Source of the DNA: Dugong dugon | Lineage: Eukaryota > Chordata > Mammalia > Sirenia > Dugongidae | Assembly (NCBI GenBank): GCA_030035585.1 | Contig: CM057482.1 | Span: 42,947,501 to 43,011,500, forward strand | Length of the DNA stretch: 64,000 nucleotides | Direction of reading: 5' to 3' | In this document: positions 11,346 to 22,040 of the stretch, piece after piece | Position numbering within the stretch: the first letter of the stretch is position 1 | Layout: each line of letters starts with the position of its first letter | Position numbers and translations under genes: made by a program | The notes under the pieces: generated by a model | What the model was told of the DNA's origin: nothing | Seen by the model: the letters and a program-made list of their open reading frames with translations, nothing else | The model's database searches: none

Positions 11346-12169
11346 TTGCCCAAAGGGGTTGATTTTAAATTCATATTGAGTCAAAAACAGTCCATAATTG
11401 CTTACACTGATCATCACTATGGCGTAAGGATGTGACAAGATCAGTCTTACGTAATCCATTACCATCTTCTGCTGTGAGAATGTTGCTAAAAATATTGTTC
11501 TCGTCATCATTGAGTGCTGTTCTACAAAGCTCCATGAAGCAACCTCTCTGTAATCTACTTCTAGGAAAAACTTGACTCCCCTGAGAAGTGGAAGTTTTTA
11601 TTTTTTCCCTAAATTCAGAGTAATTTCTCTAATAATGTTTCTCTTTCCATATCAATCTCCTGGAGGCTTATGTATAACAATTATAACTCTTATAATTTCT
11701 ATTTCTTTTTAGTTTCCAGACCTGACCATTTTTCTGACATATGTTGTGCTTTATTTTTATTTGTGTTTTGCATGATTTTATTATGTATATTCATATTGAA
11801 AGCCACTTAATCAGGAGGGATATAAATCAAAAGGGCAGAGGTTTAGTGGCCTTTGATCTCAAGGCTTAGCATGGTCAACTCACGATAGAACTAAATTCGT
11901 GAACGTCTGTCTGTCCATTGAACAAGATACCTGAATATTCTGTATTTACCTATTCTTTTTATAAGTTGGAAGACTTAGTAGAAAATCCTTAAATTGCTGT
12001 TTATATATATATTTAAAAAATTCATCAAGCTAAGTTGTAATTGAAAACTAATATTTTAAGTTGGTTTAGTTGAAACTGAAGTTTTAGAGACTAGGTAATA
12101 ACTAGGATGTTTCTTTGGACATGAAGCACAGAGAAGATCTGAAAAATATAGCATGCATTCATCAAAAGC
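11346..12169. other. No recognised feature
   Basis: AT-rich sequence. A 'cacttaatcaggagggatat' stretch at about 11800 could be an old repeat remnant but is not assignable. Confidence 0.4.
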
Positions 12170-12320
12170 TTACCAAGTGTTTATTAAGGGTCAGATGGAG
12201 GTGACACAAAGATGAAAAATACAAAGCCTGCTTTTACAACTGTTGGAGAGGGTCATGGAAATACACCATGACATTATGCAATAAGGTCTTCAGAGGTGGG
12301 CATAAGGCACTAGGGGATCA
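12170..12320 (-). repeat. L2 LINE fragment, reverse orientation
   Basis: Reads like the reverse complement of an L2 end: 'gtgtttattaagggtcagat', 'acaaagatgaaaaatacaaa', then 'cattatgcaataaggtcttc'. Confidence 0.5.
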
Positions 12321-12461
12321 TAACAACCACTTAATTATAGGTTTACACTTTACAAAGAGCTCTCCAAAGAGTAGAAGAAGATAACTACGAGAGGTCCTGG
12401 CAAATCCAGCTCATAGCAAGCAGGAAAATACGTTTGCTCTTATGTTAGTCAAGGTTCTTTC

Positions 12462-12710
12462 TTACAATACAATTGTTCCATTCTTTCTTAAAATGTGACG
12501 AAATGGCGCCTTAGGGCTAGAGGTGGGAGCGGAGCCTGGGTCTGGCTCTGGCTCATAGAGATTGGCAAGTGCCCCTCCTTGGGGTGTGGCCTGGAGCCAG
12601 AAGGGCTGTTCTTCCCTGGAACTTCCCCCAGCCTGGAACTCTGCAAGTGCCCGCTCTTCTGCAGCCTCTGTGTCCTGCATATCTTGCAGGCAGGTGCATC
12701 CGCTTAGCAC
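12462..12710 (-). other. GC-rich 82-codon open frame of unknown origin
   Basis: A minus-strand frame inside a sharp GC-rich island (about 12490-12710) in AT-rich DNA. It starts MLSGCTCLQDMQD, has a central acidic and proline-rich run (YEPEPDPGSAP) and ends with a basic segment before TAA. There is no signal peptide, membrane span or known motif. No poly(A) follows the stop on minus, so a processed retrocopy is not shown; an exon or a retrocopy fragment are both possible. I do not recognise the protein. Confidence 0.25.
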
Positions 12711-12856
12711 GGTATCTTAGCCTGAGGTCTATTCATGAATAGAGATAGGAAAACAATCCATATATTTTCACTAATGACTAACTAAAATTCAGTATTTCTT
12801 TCAATTATGAATGAAGGCAATAAACTAAGGTAATATTAGCTGTACCTGTATTTTGT

Positions 12857-13028
12857 TGGCGCCCTGGTGGCGCAGTGGTTAAAATCTATGGCTACTAACC
12901 AAAAGGTGGGCAGTTCGAATCCACCAGCCGCTCCCAGGAAACCCTGTAGGGCAGTTCTGCTCTGTCCTATGGGGTTGCTATGAGTTGGAATCAACTTGAC
13001 AGCAACGGGTTTGTTTGTTTTGGGGGAG
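12857..13028 (+). repeat. AfroSINE with clear TSD
   Basis: Well-preserved copy. The tRNA-like head has an A box (TGGCGCAGTGG, 12868-12878) and a B box (GTTCGAATCC, 12913-12922). The body has 'ctgctctgtcctatggggtt' and a gagttggaatcaacttgac tail. It is flanked by GTATTTTGT at 12848-12856 and 13029-13037, a perfect 9-bp target duplication. Confidence 0.92.
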
Positions 13029-13037
13029 GTATTTTGT

Positions 13038-13620
13038 CACCAACAGAAATCACAGATATTTTTATATCACTTGACAGTTATAGATATCTCAAAATAAAAC
13101 GTACACTCATCATTACTTGAAATCATGGTAGTTATTGGACCTGCTGCTAGATCTTGTTATTTAATTTATTAATAAAGAAACATATATTGCTCTGTCATGC
13201 TTTTTATTACATTTTGATAACTATATTTGAATATATTGGAATATAATTCCACTATAGTATTATCTATTATATTTTATGTACTTCAGAATATCATGTAGCA
13301 TAGTGTGCATAGTCTTCACCAGATACCAAAGAGTTGAGGCACAAAAAAGTTTAAGAACTGCTACGGGCTTAGACTGAGGGTGCCACAGACATGTATATCT
13401 CCTGGAGAGGACAGAAAGAAGGAGGTCTGGTGGTTGGAGCAGCACTCCCTGCAGGTGGACTCTACCTCCCTTGTACTGAGTTATGTGGAAGAAAAAGGCA
13501 GCTTGCAGAAGTAGAAGGAGCTTGGTGAGGTTTTTGCTGAACAGTTACAGGATTGATTACAGCTCTGATTTGTGCCTATACCAGCTCTTGGCTTGGTGAC
13601 TGGTTCTCTTCTGTCCCTTA
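13038..13620. other. No recognised feature
   Basis: AT-rich unique DNA between an AfroSINE and an L1M fragment. The 61-codon frame at 13260-13445 shows no features. Confidence 0.4.
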
Positions 13621-13774
13621 ATGTTTTATTTTAAAAACATTTTAAATCTACAAAAAAGTTATAAGAATAGAACAATGAATACCTATATACACTCCATCAA
13701 GAATTGCCAATTATTAACATTTTGCCTCCTTTGTGCACGTGTGCTGTCTCTATAAAATCTACTATATAGTCCAT
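13621..13774 (+). repeat. Ancient L1M 3' fragment, part 1
   Basis: The order 'aaatctacaaaaaagttata', 'agaatagaacaatgaatacc', 'gccaattattaacattttgc' resembles an old L1M 3' region. It is interrupted by the RTE element and seems to resume at 15140. Confidence 0.5.
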
Positions 13775-15139
13775 GGATGCTATGCTGGAAGTTTTCACCT
13801 ATGCTAAGAAATTTGGAATACAGCCACCTGGCCAACTGACTGGAAGAGATCTATATTTGTGTCCATTCCAAAGATAGGTGATCCAATGGAATGCAGAAAT
13901 TATCAAACAATATCAATAATATCACATGGAAGTAAAAGTATGGTAATGATAATTCAAAAATTGTTGCAGCAGTACATCAACAGGGAATTGCCAGAAATTT
14001 AAGCCAGATTCAGAAGAGGACATGGAACAAGGAACATCATTGCTGATATTAGATGGATCCTGGCTGAAAGCAAAGAATACCAGAAAGATGTTTACCTGTG
14101 TTTTGTTGACTATGCAAAGGCATTGGACTGTGTGGATCATAACAAATTATGGATAACATTGTGAAGAATGGGAATTGCAGAACACTTAATTGTGCTCATG
14201 TGAAATCTGTACATAGACCAAGAGGCAGTTCAAACAGAAAAAGGGGATATTGCATGGTGTGTGTCAGGGTTGTACCCTTTTACCATACTTATTCAGTCTG
14301 TATGCTGAACAAATAATCCAAGAAGCTGGACTATATGAAGAAGAACACGGCATCAGGATTGGTGAAAGACTCATTAATAACCTGGATATGCAGATGACAC
14401 AACCTTGCTTGCTGAAAGTGAAGAGAACTTGAAGCACTTACTGATGAAGATCAAAGATCACAGCCTTCAGTGTGGATTACACCTCAACATAAAGAAAACA
14501 AAAATCCTCACAAATGGACCAATAAACAACATCATGATAAATGGAGAAAATATTGAAGTAGTCAAGGATTTCATTTTAATTGGATCCACAATCAACACCT
14601 ATGGAAGCAGCAGTCAAGAAATCAAACAATGTATTGCACTGGGCAAACCTGCTGCAAAAGACTTCTTTAAAGTGTTCAGAAGCAAAGATGTCATCTTGAG
14701 GACTAAGGTGTGCCTGACTCAAGCCATGGTCATATGCAACCTCATAGGCATGCAAAAGATGAACCAAAGAACTGACACATTTGAATTATTGTGTTGGCTA
14801 AGGATATTGAACATACCATGGACTACCAGAAGAAGGAACAAATCTGTCTTGGAAGAAGTACAGCCAGAATGCTCCTTAGAAGCAAGGATGGCAAGACTTC
14901 ATCTCACATACTTTGGACGTGTTACCAGAAGGAGCCGGTCCCTGGAGAAGGACATCATGCTTGGTAAAGTACAGGGTCAGTGAAAAAGAAGACCCTCAAC
15001 AAGATGGATTGACACAGTGGCTGCAACAACGTGCTTAAACATAGCAAAGATTGTGAGGATGGCGCAAGACCAGGCAGTGTTTCATTCTGTTGTACGTAGA
15101 ATTGCTATGGAACTGACTAGATGGCACCTAACAACAACA
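13775..15139 (+). mobile_element. 5'-truncated RTE (BovB-like) LINE
   Basis: About 1.37 kb covering the later reverse transcriptase domain, C-terminal region and 3' tail, ending cctaacaacaac. Flanks give an imperfect duplication (tatagtccat at 13765-13774, tagagtccat at about 15140-15149). RT landmarks lie in three frames: motif A around FVDYAKALDCVDH (14101-14139), a GVCQGC segment (14250 on) and the YADD box (14387-14398). Separate frames mean at least two frameshifts, and there is an in-frame stop upstream, so it is dead. The catalytic aspartates of motif A and YADD are still present. Confidence 0.88.
14405..14983 (+). pseudogene. RTE ORF C-terminal remnant, 192 codons
   Basis: The longest open frame of the window. 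It encodes the part of the RTE protein downstream of the YADD box (starts MLAESEENLKHLL), including LHLNIKKTKIL and the GRVTRRSRSLEKDIMLGK stretch typical of RTE C-termini. It is in frame with YADD at 14387 but not with earlier RT motifs, so it is a fragment of a broken gene. The same stretch recurs at 32902 (+) and 51308-51580 (-). Confidence 0.85.
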
Positions 15140-15182
15140 TAGAGTCCATATTCTTATTTCCTTGAATGTCCCAATAATATCT
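15140..15182 (+). repeat. Ancient L1M 3' fragment, part 2
   Basis: 'cttgaatgtcccaataatat' fits an old L1M 3' region continuing after the RTE insertion. Confidence 0.35.
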
Positions 15183-15215
15183 GTGTGTATATATGTATAT
15201 ATATATATATATATA
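15183..15215. repeat. (TA)n/(TG)n microsatellite
   Basis: Alternating TG then TA dinucleotides, nearly pure at 15197-15215. Confidence 0.9.
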
Positions 15216-15564
15216 GTCTCTCCATCATGTCTGCCTTGAGTCCATCAGGACCTCTCTCATGATGCCCTTTGTTCCAGGTGATGCCCTGGAACATCAGATG
15301 CCCCAGGCTCATGGGTCACCCACTCCCATCTCTCACTCTGATCATCATAAAGCCCTGCACATCCCTTTCTGTGCCCTTCCCAACTGCTTACCCTTCCAGT
15401 CTACCCTCTGGAATTCATAATCCATCATCAGCAAAACTCTCTGTGTTCTCAACTTCTTCTCTGTAGGTTTGCTTTGTTTTCTTAAATCCAGAATGCAATC
15501 AACGATCATGTATTATGTATCTCTTGTGTTTAAATTAGTCAGTAAGCAGTTCTTGAATAAACAG
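15216..15564. other. No recognised feature
   Basis: C/T-rich on plus; could be more L1M or L2 but not assignable by eye. Confidence 0.35.
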
Positions 15565-15825
15565 CCTTGGTTCTTTGAGCTTCAGTTCCACATTTCTTAA
15601 TACAGGAATTAATGACAATGATAATGGTCTTATAGGGTTGTCGACAAAGAAAAGACATGCTTTAGAAGTAGTGCATTAAGTGCAAGCAGTTATTATTCTA
15701 ACCATTACTTACAGAGCTGAAAGCAAAGCTCAAGTTTTATTCATCTTTTTACCTCCAGTCTTTACTACAGTGCCTGGAGTATGGTTTGACTTTATTCAAC
15801 ATTTTTAATTGAATGATTGGACTCG
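15565..15825 (+). repeat. MIR followed by L2 tail fragment
   Basis: 15565-15712 follows MIR ('gagcttcagttccacatttc', 'atgacaatgataatggtctt', 'gcaagcagttattattctaa'). 15715-15825 follows an L2 end ('acctccagtctttactacag', 'tgcctggagtatgg', 'tgaatgattgga'). Confidence 0.6.
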
Positions 15826-16374
15826 TGAATGTTTGGTTAGGATAGCAACACAGACTCCTTCCCAAAACAGAACCTGTTATCAGAGCTCAATTTCTTTGGT
15901 AATGTGGACATTGTGGTGCAGCACTTACACATTGCCATAAACTGGAAGGTTTTTCCTGGGTATTTAATTTAATTTAGAATTTAGAAGTCTGTAATATTTT
16001 TTCTAATTTTTTCACTTTTGTTGTGGAATCAGAATTTAATCCGGAGAAATAATAAACTATGCTTTATGTCCATAACTTTCTAAAAGAACCAACCCTAAAT
16101 CAGATCTCTGATTACTGTTTTAATTGGTCGTATTTATTATTATTTTATTTTTTCTCGTTTCCAATCCTCCTAGTAATAAATCCAACAATACATAAAATGT
16201 TCTAGAAGTTCTATAACATTTGTCCTATGTAATTAAGATAATTAAGACACATATTTCAGTCCATTTTAATCAGTTTTACAGATTCATTTCATCTTTGGAG
16301 GGATATATCTACCTCGTCTGATATTAGAACTCTGGTATTCAAATATTTATCCAAGAGGGAAAGAGGAAAGAGAA
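15826..16374. other. No recognised feature
   Basis: AT-rich unique sequence. Confidence 0.45.
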
Positions 16375-16610
16375 GTAAACTAGCATTTATGAAACACTTT
16401 TACTATGCCATCCCCCTTACATACATTTGCTATCTTTGCTCAGTGAAAAGACCTAGTGCAGCCTGTATTATTGCCTATTTTATGGATAAGGACTAGGGCT
16501 CCGAGGTTGATAAACTAGCTGAAGGTCATTGACCAAAAAGATGTGACTGTTCTCACAGCTCACTCTTTCCTCTCTACCCTGCTGCCTTCTAGAAAGTGAC
16601 CAAAAATATA
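16375..16610 (-). repeat. MIR SINE, reverse orientation
   Basis: Reverse-complement MIR order: 'agcatttatgaaacactttt', 'tattttatggataaggacta', 'ctgaaggtcattgacc', then 'cactctttcctctctaccct'. Confidence 0.6.
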
Positions 16611-17518
16611 GCTTCCCCCCAGATTCCCTGTTAGGCTGAGCAAATTGTATTTTATCTACTTCTCCACCAAGCCACTCCAAACTAATTACATTACACATAC
16701 TGTAGGAAGCTTTTGTTCAGATAACACCTCCACTGTAATCCGATAATGTCCAGCACATGGGTTTTATCTTCACTGTCTCAGTTCATTTCACAGTACAGAA
16801 TCATGAGCCCAGAAAAATGAGTGGTCTCCACAGAGAAGATTATTAAACCAAAATTAAAGATATAAGAAACCTCTTAAATATCGCCACTATTTATAATTTA
16901 GAATTTCCATGCTTATTCAATATTGGAAAAGCGCACAAGGTGATCTAGGCCAAGTGTTGTAACTTTTGGCTTCATCTATACCAAATCAACTATAGGGTGT
17001 AGTATGCTTTTCATCTCATATAATTAATTAATTTTATAAAACCAAAAAGGCTTTTAAAGCTACATTAACCAACTTTTTGGAAGAAAATAAGCAATGTTTC
17101 TCTCTAGTTATGTCATTTCCCACTAATTCGTGAGATGAATTAAATTCTCCTGTTTCTTTACATTTGTGCAAGCTTAAAATACTCTTTTATCAACATTAGG
17201 TAAAATGTCAAAACTAGCTTTTGGATTATTTAAAGCCTGGTGAGATTACAAGGCATTCCTGAAAATATGTCCTATCTTGACAATGCATTAAACCTTAAGA
17301 AAAGTTTAATTAACAAATGTCAGAATGTGTATTCTAAAAAAAGTATATTAACAATTCTTTCCTATCTCCTGAGTCTATCAACATCTTAACCCTTAAAGAA
17401 AAAAAAAAAGGATATTCTACATCGTAACGTGACTTATGCTAAGCAAAATTTGGTGTCTTAAAATGAAAGTACATATAACCTAATATAAAACAAAATTTTT
17501 TTTAGCATTTCCCTGCTT
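16611..17518. other. No recognised feature
   Basis: About 0.9 kb of AT-rich DNA. A-run at about 17399-17410. No repeat or gene recognised. Confidence 0.45.
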
Positions 17519-17531
17519 CAGCTCACTTTTA

Positions 17532-18326
17532 TTTAATTTATTATGATTTAGGTGAAAGTTTACATAGCAAATTAGTTTCTCATTAAACATTTAATACAAA
17601 AATTGTTTTCTGACATTGGTTGCCAACCTGCGATGTGTCAACACTCTCCCCTTCTCCACCCAGCTCCCCTGTTTCCATCCATATAGTTTTTCTGTCCCTT
17701 CCTGCCTTCTCATCTTTGCTTTTGGGCTGGTGTGCCCACTAGTCTCGTACACATGACTGAACTGTGAAGCACATCCTTCGTGTGTGTTATTGTTGGCCGT
17801 AGACTTGTCTAATCTTTGGTGAACCTCAGGAGTGACTTCTGTACTGAGTTAAAATGGTGTCCGGGGGGCCATACGCTTGGGGTTTCTCTAGTCCCTATCA
17901 GATCAGACCCGTAAACCTGGTCCTTTTTTTTTGTAAATTTGAATTTTGTTCTACATTTTTCTCCCACTCTCTCTGGGACCCTCTATTGTGATCCCTGCCA
18001 GAGCAGTCGGTGGTGGTAACCAGGCACCATCTAAGTTGTTCTGGGCTCAGTCTGGTGGAGGTTGTAGTAGTTGTGGTCCATTAGTCATTTGGACTAACCT
18101 TTCCCTTGTGTCTTTGGTCTTCTCCATTCTCCTTTGCTCCAGCCAGGATAGGACCAGTAAATGAATCTTAGATGTCCTCTCCCAGGTTTTTAAGACCCCA
18201 GATGCTACTCATCACAGTTGAATGTAGAAGATTTTTCTTTATAGACTATGTTATGTCAATAGAGCTAGATGTCACCCGAGACAATGGTCCCCAGCCCTCA
18301 GCCCAGTAGCTTCGTCTGTCAGGGAT
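17532..18326 (-). mobile_element. L1-tail-like afrotherian retro-insert, 795 bp
   Basis: On minus it ends with a degraded A-rich tail after an AATAAA-like region, next to 'gtttctcattaaacatttaa' read on plus. The flanks (cagctcactttta at 17519-17531, cagctaactttta at 18327-18339) form a 13-bp duplication with one mismatch. Homologous copies lie at 20462-21308, 38804-39230 and 52539-53045. There is no coding capacity. Probably the 3' UTR of an afrotherian L1, but that assignment is inference. Confidence 0.75.
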
Positions 18327-18394
18327 CAGCTAACTTTTAGATGTACTTTCTAATTGATTTACAGATTATTAGTTTACTTAGTTCAATCGTTAGA

Positions 18395-18600
18395 ACTTAG
18401 TTCTAACTGCAGTTTTTTTACTGACTAGCTGTGGCTATGCAGCCAGTTTAAGATCTTGGGTAACATTTCTTCTCCTCACCATTATCTTCTGGAAAATGAG
18501 GATAACTGCACTTCCTTATCTTTATCTGTCTCACTTATGCTTTGGGGCATAGCAGAAGAGAAAATACATAGCAGATATGAAAAGTCACTGTGGTTACTCT
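18395..18600 (+). repeat. MIR SINE
   Basis: 'ctagctgtggctatgcagcc' then 'gatcttgggtaacatttctt' and 'tggaaaatgaggataactgc' give the MIR core order. Confidence 0.55.
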
Positions 18601-18659
18601 CAGAGGCCATGCTAAAGATTGATTTCTGTTCTGTTTTTCCTGTTTAAATGATGTACCTG

Positions 18660-18676
18660 AAAAAAAAAAAAAAAAA
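18660..18676. repeat. Poly(A) run
   Basis: Seventeen A in a row; no element end is clearly attached. Confidence 0.8.
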
Positions 18677-18689
18677 CCAGCAAAAATAG

Positions 18690-19230
18690 TGCAAATCAGC
18701 CATCTCTCAACTCTGTGTCACAACACACTTTAGAATTGTTCTTCTGTGACTAGTTTTTCTGCTCACATAGAAATATACCTGTGTGTGTTTTACAAAAATA
18801 GGATTCTACAATTTTTTTGTATCTTATTTTTCCACTTAGAAATCTTCACATTAATTTTTAACAGTTTGTCAGTATTCCACATATCAAATTTCCTTAATCA
18901 AATCTTTATTATATATTTAACTTATTTCTATTATTTAACTGTTATAAATAATGATGTGATGATAATTTGTGTAAATATGTATTTAGACACATTATTTCCT
19001 TAAGATAGGATCCTGAAAGTTGAATTGCTGAGTGAAAGAGCATGCTTTTTTTTTTTTTTTTTTTTTTTTTTAGGATTTTGCTACATGTTTCCAAATTGCC
19101 CTCAAGAAAGACTTTTCCAATTTACGCTATCACCAGCAACAGATGAGGGTGCCAGCTCCCCACACCCTTGTCAACACCAGGTATTTGCATTACTTTAAAT
19201 CTTAATATGATGATTTATTTCCTATTATTA
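18690..19230 (+). repeat. Ancient L1M 3' fragment
   Basis: The order 'aataatgatgtgatgataat', 'gttgaattgctgagtg', 'ccaaattgccctcaagaaag', 'ccccacacccttgtcaacac' follows an old L1M 3' region. A pure T run (19046-19071) interrupts it. Confidence 0.65.
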
Positions 19231-19976
19231 TATTTTTTTTAGAATCTCTGGTATCTATCTCTTTTTTTTTTGGTCCTTTCTCACCTGCTTGGTGAGAAAA
19301 CGCAGGTTGTGAAACTCAAAACTGTCACTCTTTGAACTAGGATTCCTTTCTCTAGAGGCTCAAAAAGCTATTTTATAAAGAAATGTTGTTCAAGCTCTAT
19401 AATTTTAAGCATCGCAATCATCACTGGCCCCTTGTAGGCCCCAGGCCTACAAGGATGTCTCCCTGGCCTAAGGAGAACATTAATATATGCAGCGTTTTCT
19501 TTTTATTCCCTTTGGCGACCTGTGCCTTTGGGATGTCTTTGAGGCGTTTGATGCTTTTTGTAGCTGGAGTTATTGATCAGGGGAGCAAAAGGGAGTGCTA
19601 GAGATGGTGAGGAGAGGTATTTTTACCTAAGCTGCAGCCAGCTGTCAAAGGGGACTGCTCACACTTCAAGTAGTCTAAGGAGTCTCCATGCTCTTGACAA
19701 GATGGATCCTGGAGGAAGAATTCTTGATCTTAGCTAGGAAATCCAGGCAACCAGATACTTAAATGAAAGGAGAACATTTCTGAGATGTGTTTACAGTCAT
19801 AAAGGATTCATCTGGTTTTCGCAGTTACCCCGTTCTGCTGCTTAATTTCAAAGTCCACAAGCGCCATGTAGAAGAGTACTGGCAAGATGTGCCCCGAAGA
19901 CCCTTGCGGGGGCAGTAGTACAGTTCACCACATTTTCCTAGCTCCAAATTTGGCCTGCTCTGGGAAAGTGGTAAAA
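19231..19976. other. No recognised gene; contains a perfect 11-bp palindrome
   Basis: Unique sequence with an 11-bp inverted repeat at 19430-19440 and 19444-19454 (CCTTGTAGGCC, 3-nt loop). Open frames are short and featureless. Confidence 0.4.
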
Positions 19977-20180
19977 GTCCCTGGGTGACACAAACGATTT
20001 GGGCTTAAGTAATAACCTAAAGGTTGGTGATTTGAACGCACCCAGAAGCACCAGGGAGGAAAGGCCTGGTGATCTGCCTCCGTAAAGATTACAGCCACGA
20101 AAATTCTATGGAGCAGTTCTACTCTGCCACATAGGAATTGGAGTCAGCTCTATGGCAATGGTGTTCGTTTTGTTTTTAGG
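19977..20180 (+). repeat. AfroSINE (long variant)
   Basis: Head 'gtccctgggtgacacaaacg', 'aaggcctggtgatctgcctc', 'gtaaagattacagccacg', 'ggagcagttctactctgcca' and a gagtcagctctatggcaatgg tail. It carries the 'gatctgcctccgtaaag' middle module missing from the short variant at 12857. Confidence 0.85.
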
Positions 20181-20443
20181 GTAGGGGCAAGTGGTAGGGT
20201 TGCATTTCTTGGCTCTCTTGGTGTTGGATGGGGCCATGTGGCTACTTCTGCCCATTAATTGTGAGAAGAGGTGACATGAATTGCTTCCAGGCTGGAACAT
20301 TTAACTGCCTTGTGTGACCCTCCAGCTTTCTTTCCCTCTACCACAGTGATGAGCAATGTCCTAGTGGGGACACCATGGAGTATAGCCTGCAGCAGAGCCA
20401 CAATAGATCATGTAGTAGGAATGAGAAATAAGCAGTATTGCTT

Positions 20444-21326
20444 TAAGACATTGCGATTTTTTTTTTTTAATTGTACTTCAGGTGAAGGCTTACAGAACAA
20501 ATAGTTTCTCATGAAACAGAAGTACACATGTTGTTTTATGACATTGGTTAACAACCCCACAACATATCAACCCTCTAACTTCTCAACCTTTTTTTTTTTT
20601 GGTGAAAATACACATAGCCAAAGATACACCATTTGAAAAATTTCTACATGCACAGTTCAGTGACATTGACTACGCTCTTCAAATTGTGCTGTTATTCTCA
20701 CTTAAGATGAAGGCTTACAGAACAAAATAGTTTCTCATTTAACAATTACTACAGATGTTACCCTATGACAATGGTTAACAATCTCACAACACATCAACAA
20801 TATCCTTACTCAACCTTGGGTTCCCTATCACCAGCTTCCTTGTCCCCTTCTGCTTTCTGGCCCTTGTCACTGGACTCCTGTACCTTGTTAGTCTCATTTG
20901 CTTTTACGGGGCTGTCCACTCACCACTGAGCTAAAAGGGTATCTGGGGGCCATACTCTCGGGGTTTCTCCAGTCTCCTTTAGGCCAGTAAATCTGGTCTT
21001 TTTTTTTTTTTTTGTGAGTTAGAATTATGCTCTACATCCTTCTCCAGCTCTGTCCAGAACCCTCTGTTGTGATCCTTGTCAGAGCAGTCAGTGGTGGTAG
21101 CTGGGCACCATCTAGCTGTACTGGACTCAGTCTGTTGGAGGCCTTGGTAGCTGTGGACAATTAGTCCTTCGGACTAATCTTTTCCTTGTATCCTGTTGTC
21201 TTCATTCTCCCTTGCTCCCTAAGGGATGAGACCAGTGGAGTATCTTAGATGGCCTCTCACAGGCTTTTAAGACCCCAGACACTACTCAGCAAGGTAGAAT
21301 ATAGAGCATAAGACATTGCGATTTTT
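20444..21326 (-). mobile_element. Composite retro-insert bounded by one 17-18-bp TSD
   Basis: TAAGACATTGCGATTTT occurs at 20444-20460 and again at 21309-21325, so everything between entered together. Read on minus it holds: a 5'-truncated L1-tail-like body (about 21308 to 20700); a segment resembling a different old L1 3' end and ending in an A run (20700 to 20590); then a second, shorter copy of the L1-tail-like 3' end with its own A tail (20590 to 20462). This looks like read-through retrotransposition or insertion of an already composite transcript. Confidence 0.75.
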
Positions 21327-21624
21327 GTGGTTGTTTGTTACTGTAGCATAACCTAGCCCAGCCTGACTGATGCAGCCATTTTGCAGGACCTTTTTCCTAA
21401 TGAACATTTAATGACAACTGCACTTATAAAAATAAAAATTATTATTAAATATAATAAGAATTTAATTTCTCACACGCACACACACAAAAACATAAAAAGC
21501 ACCTTTAAAAGCTGAAATAATTCAAGCTGTTCCCAGCTCTCATTGTTATTATCAGGTTCTGTGCCAATCTCTTTCTCTGTTCAAAATAAAATTTGGTATG
21601 CCAAAGTACAAAGTGAAGGTTAAA

Positions 21625-22035
21625 GAGAGATAATATCTACTGAGTGTCTACTATGTACCAGGGAAAATGCTAGCTATGTGATATGTTTGGTTCCACAACA
21701 ACCTTGGAAGGCAGATGATATTTGTGTTTAACCAACTGCCATTGAGTTAACTCTGGTTCATGATGACCCCTTGTGTGTCAGAGTAGAACTGTAATTCATA
21801 GACTTTTCAACTGCTGATTTTTTGTAAGTAGATCACCAGGCCTTTCTTTCAAGGCACCCCTCGGTAGACTCGAATCTCCAACCTTTTTGTTAGCAGCAGA
21901 GCTCATTAACCATTTGCACAACTCAGGACTCCTATTTATGTTTACTGGGAACGAGAGCTGAGGTGTGTAGAGATTAGACTTAGGCTTTGAACCCAGGTTG
22001 GCCTCACTCTCTGCCCTTGCCATTTTCCTACTCAC
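21625..22035 (-). repeat. MIR SINE split by an AfroSINE
   Basis: 21625-21730 ('ctactgagtgtctactatgt', 'aaccttggaaggcagatgat') and 21934-22035 ('gagattagacttaggctttg', 'aacccaggttggcctcac') are halves of one reverse MIR separated by the AfroSINE at 21731-21933. Confidence 0.8.
21731..21933 (-). repeat. AfroSINE inserted in a MIR
   Basis: Reverse AfroSINE beginning with its tail ('ccattgagttaactctggtt'), then 'gtcagagtagaactgtaatt', 'gtagatcaccaggcctttct' and the head 'gttagcagcagagctcatta'. The duplication is ATTTGTGTTTA (21720-21730) against ATTTATGTTTA (21934-21944), 10 of 11. Confidence 0.9.
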
Positions 22036-22040
22036 AGATG

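Noticed and set aside
12857-12925. A tRNA gene at the A and B boxes
   Set aside because: The boxes belong to an AfroSINE head; no acceptor stem or anticodon arm folds and the rest is SINE body.
14250-14432. RTE protein as an active gene
   Set aside because: RT motifs lie in three different frames with stops between.
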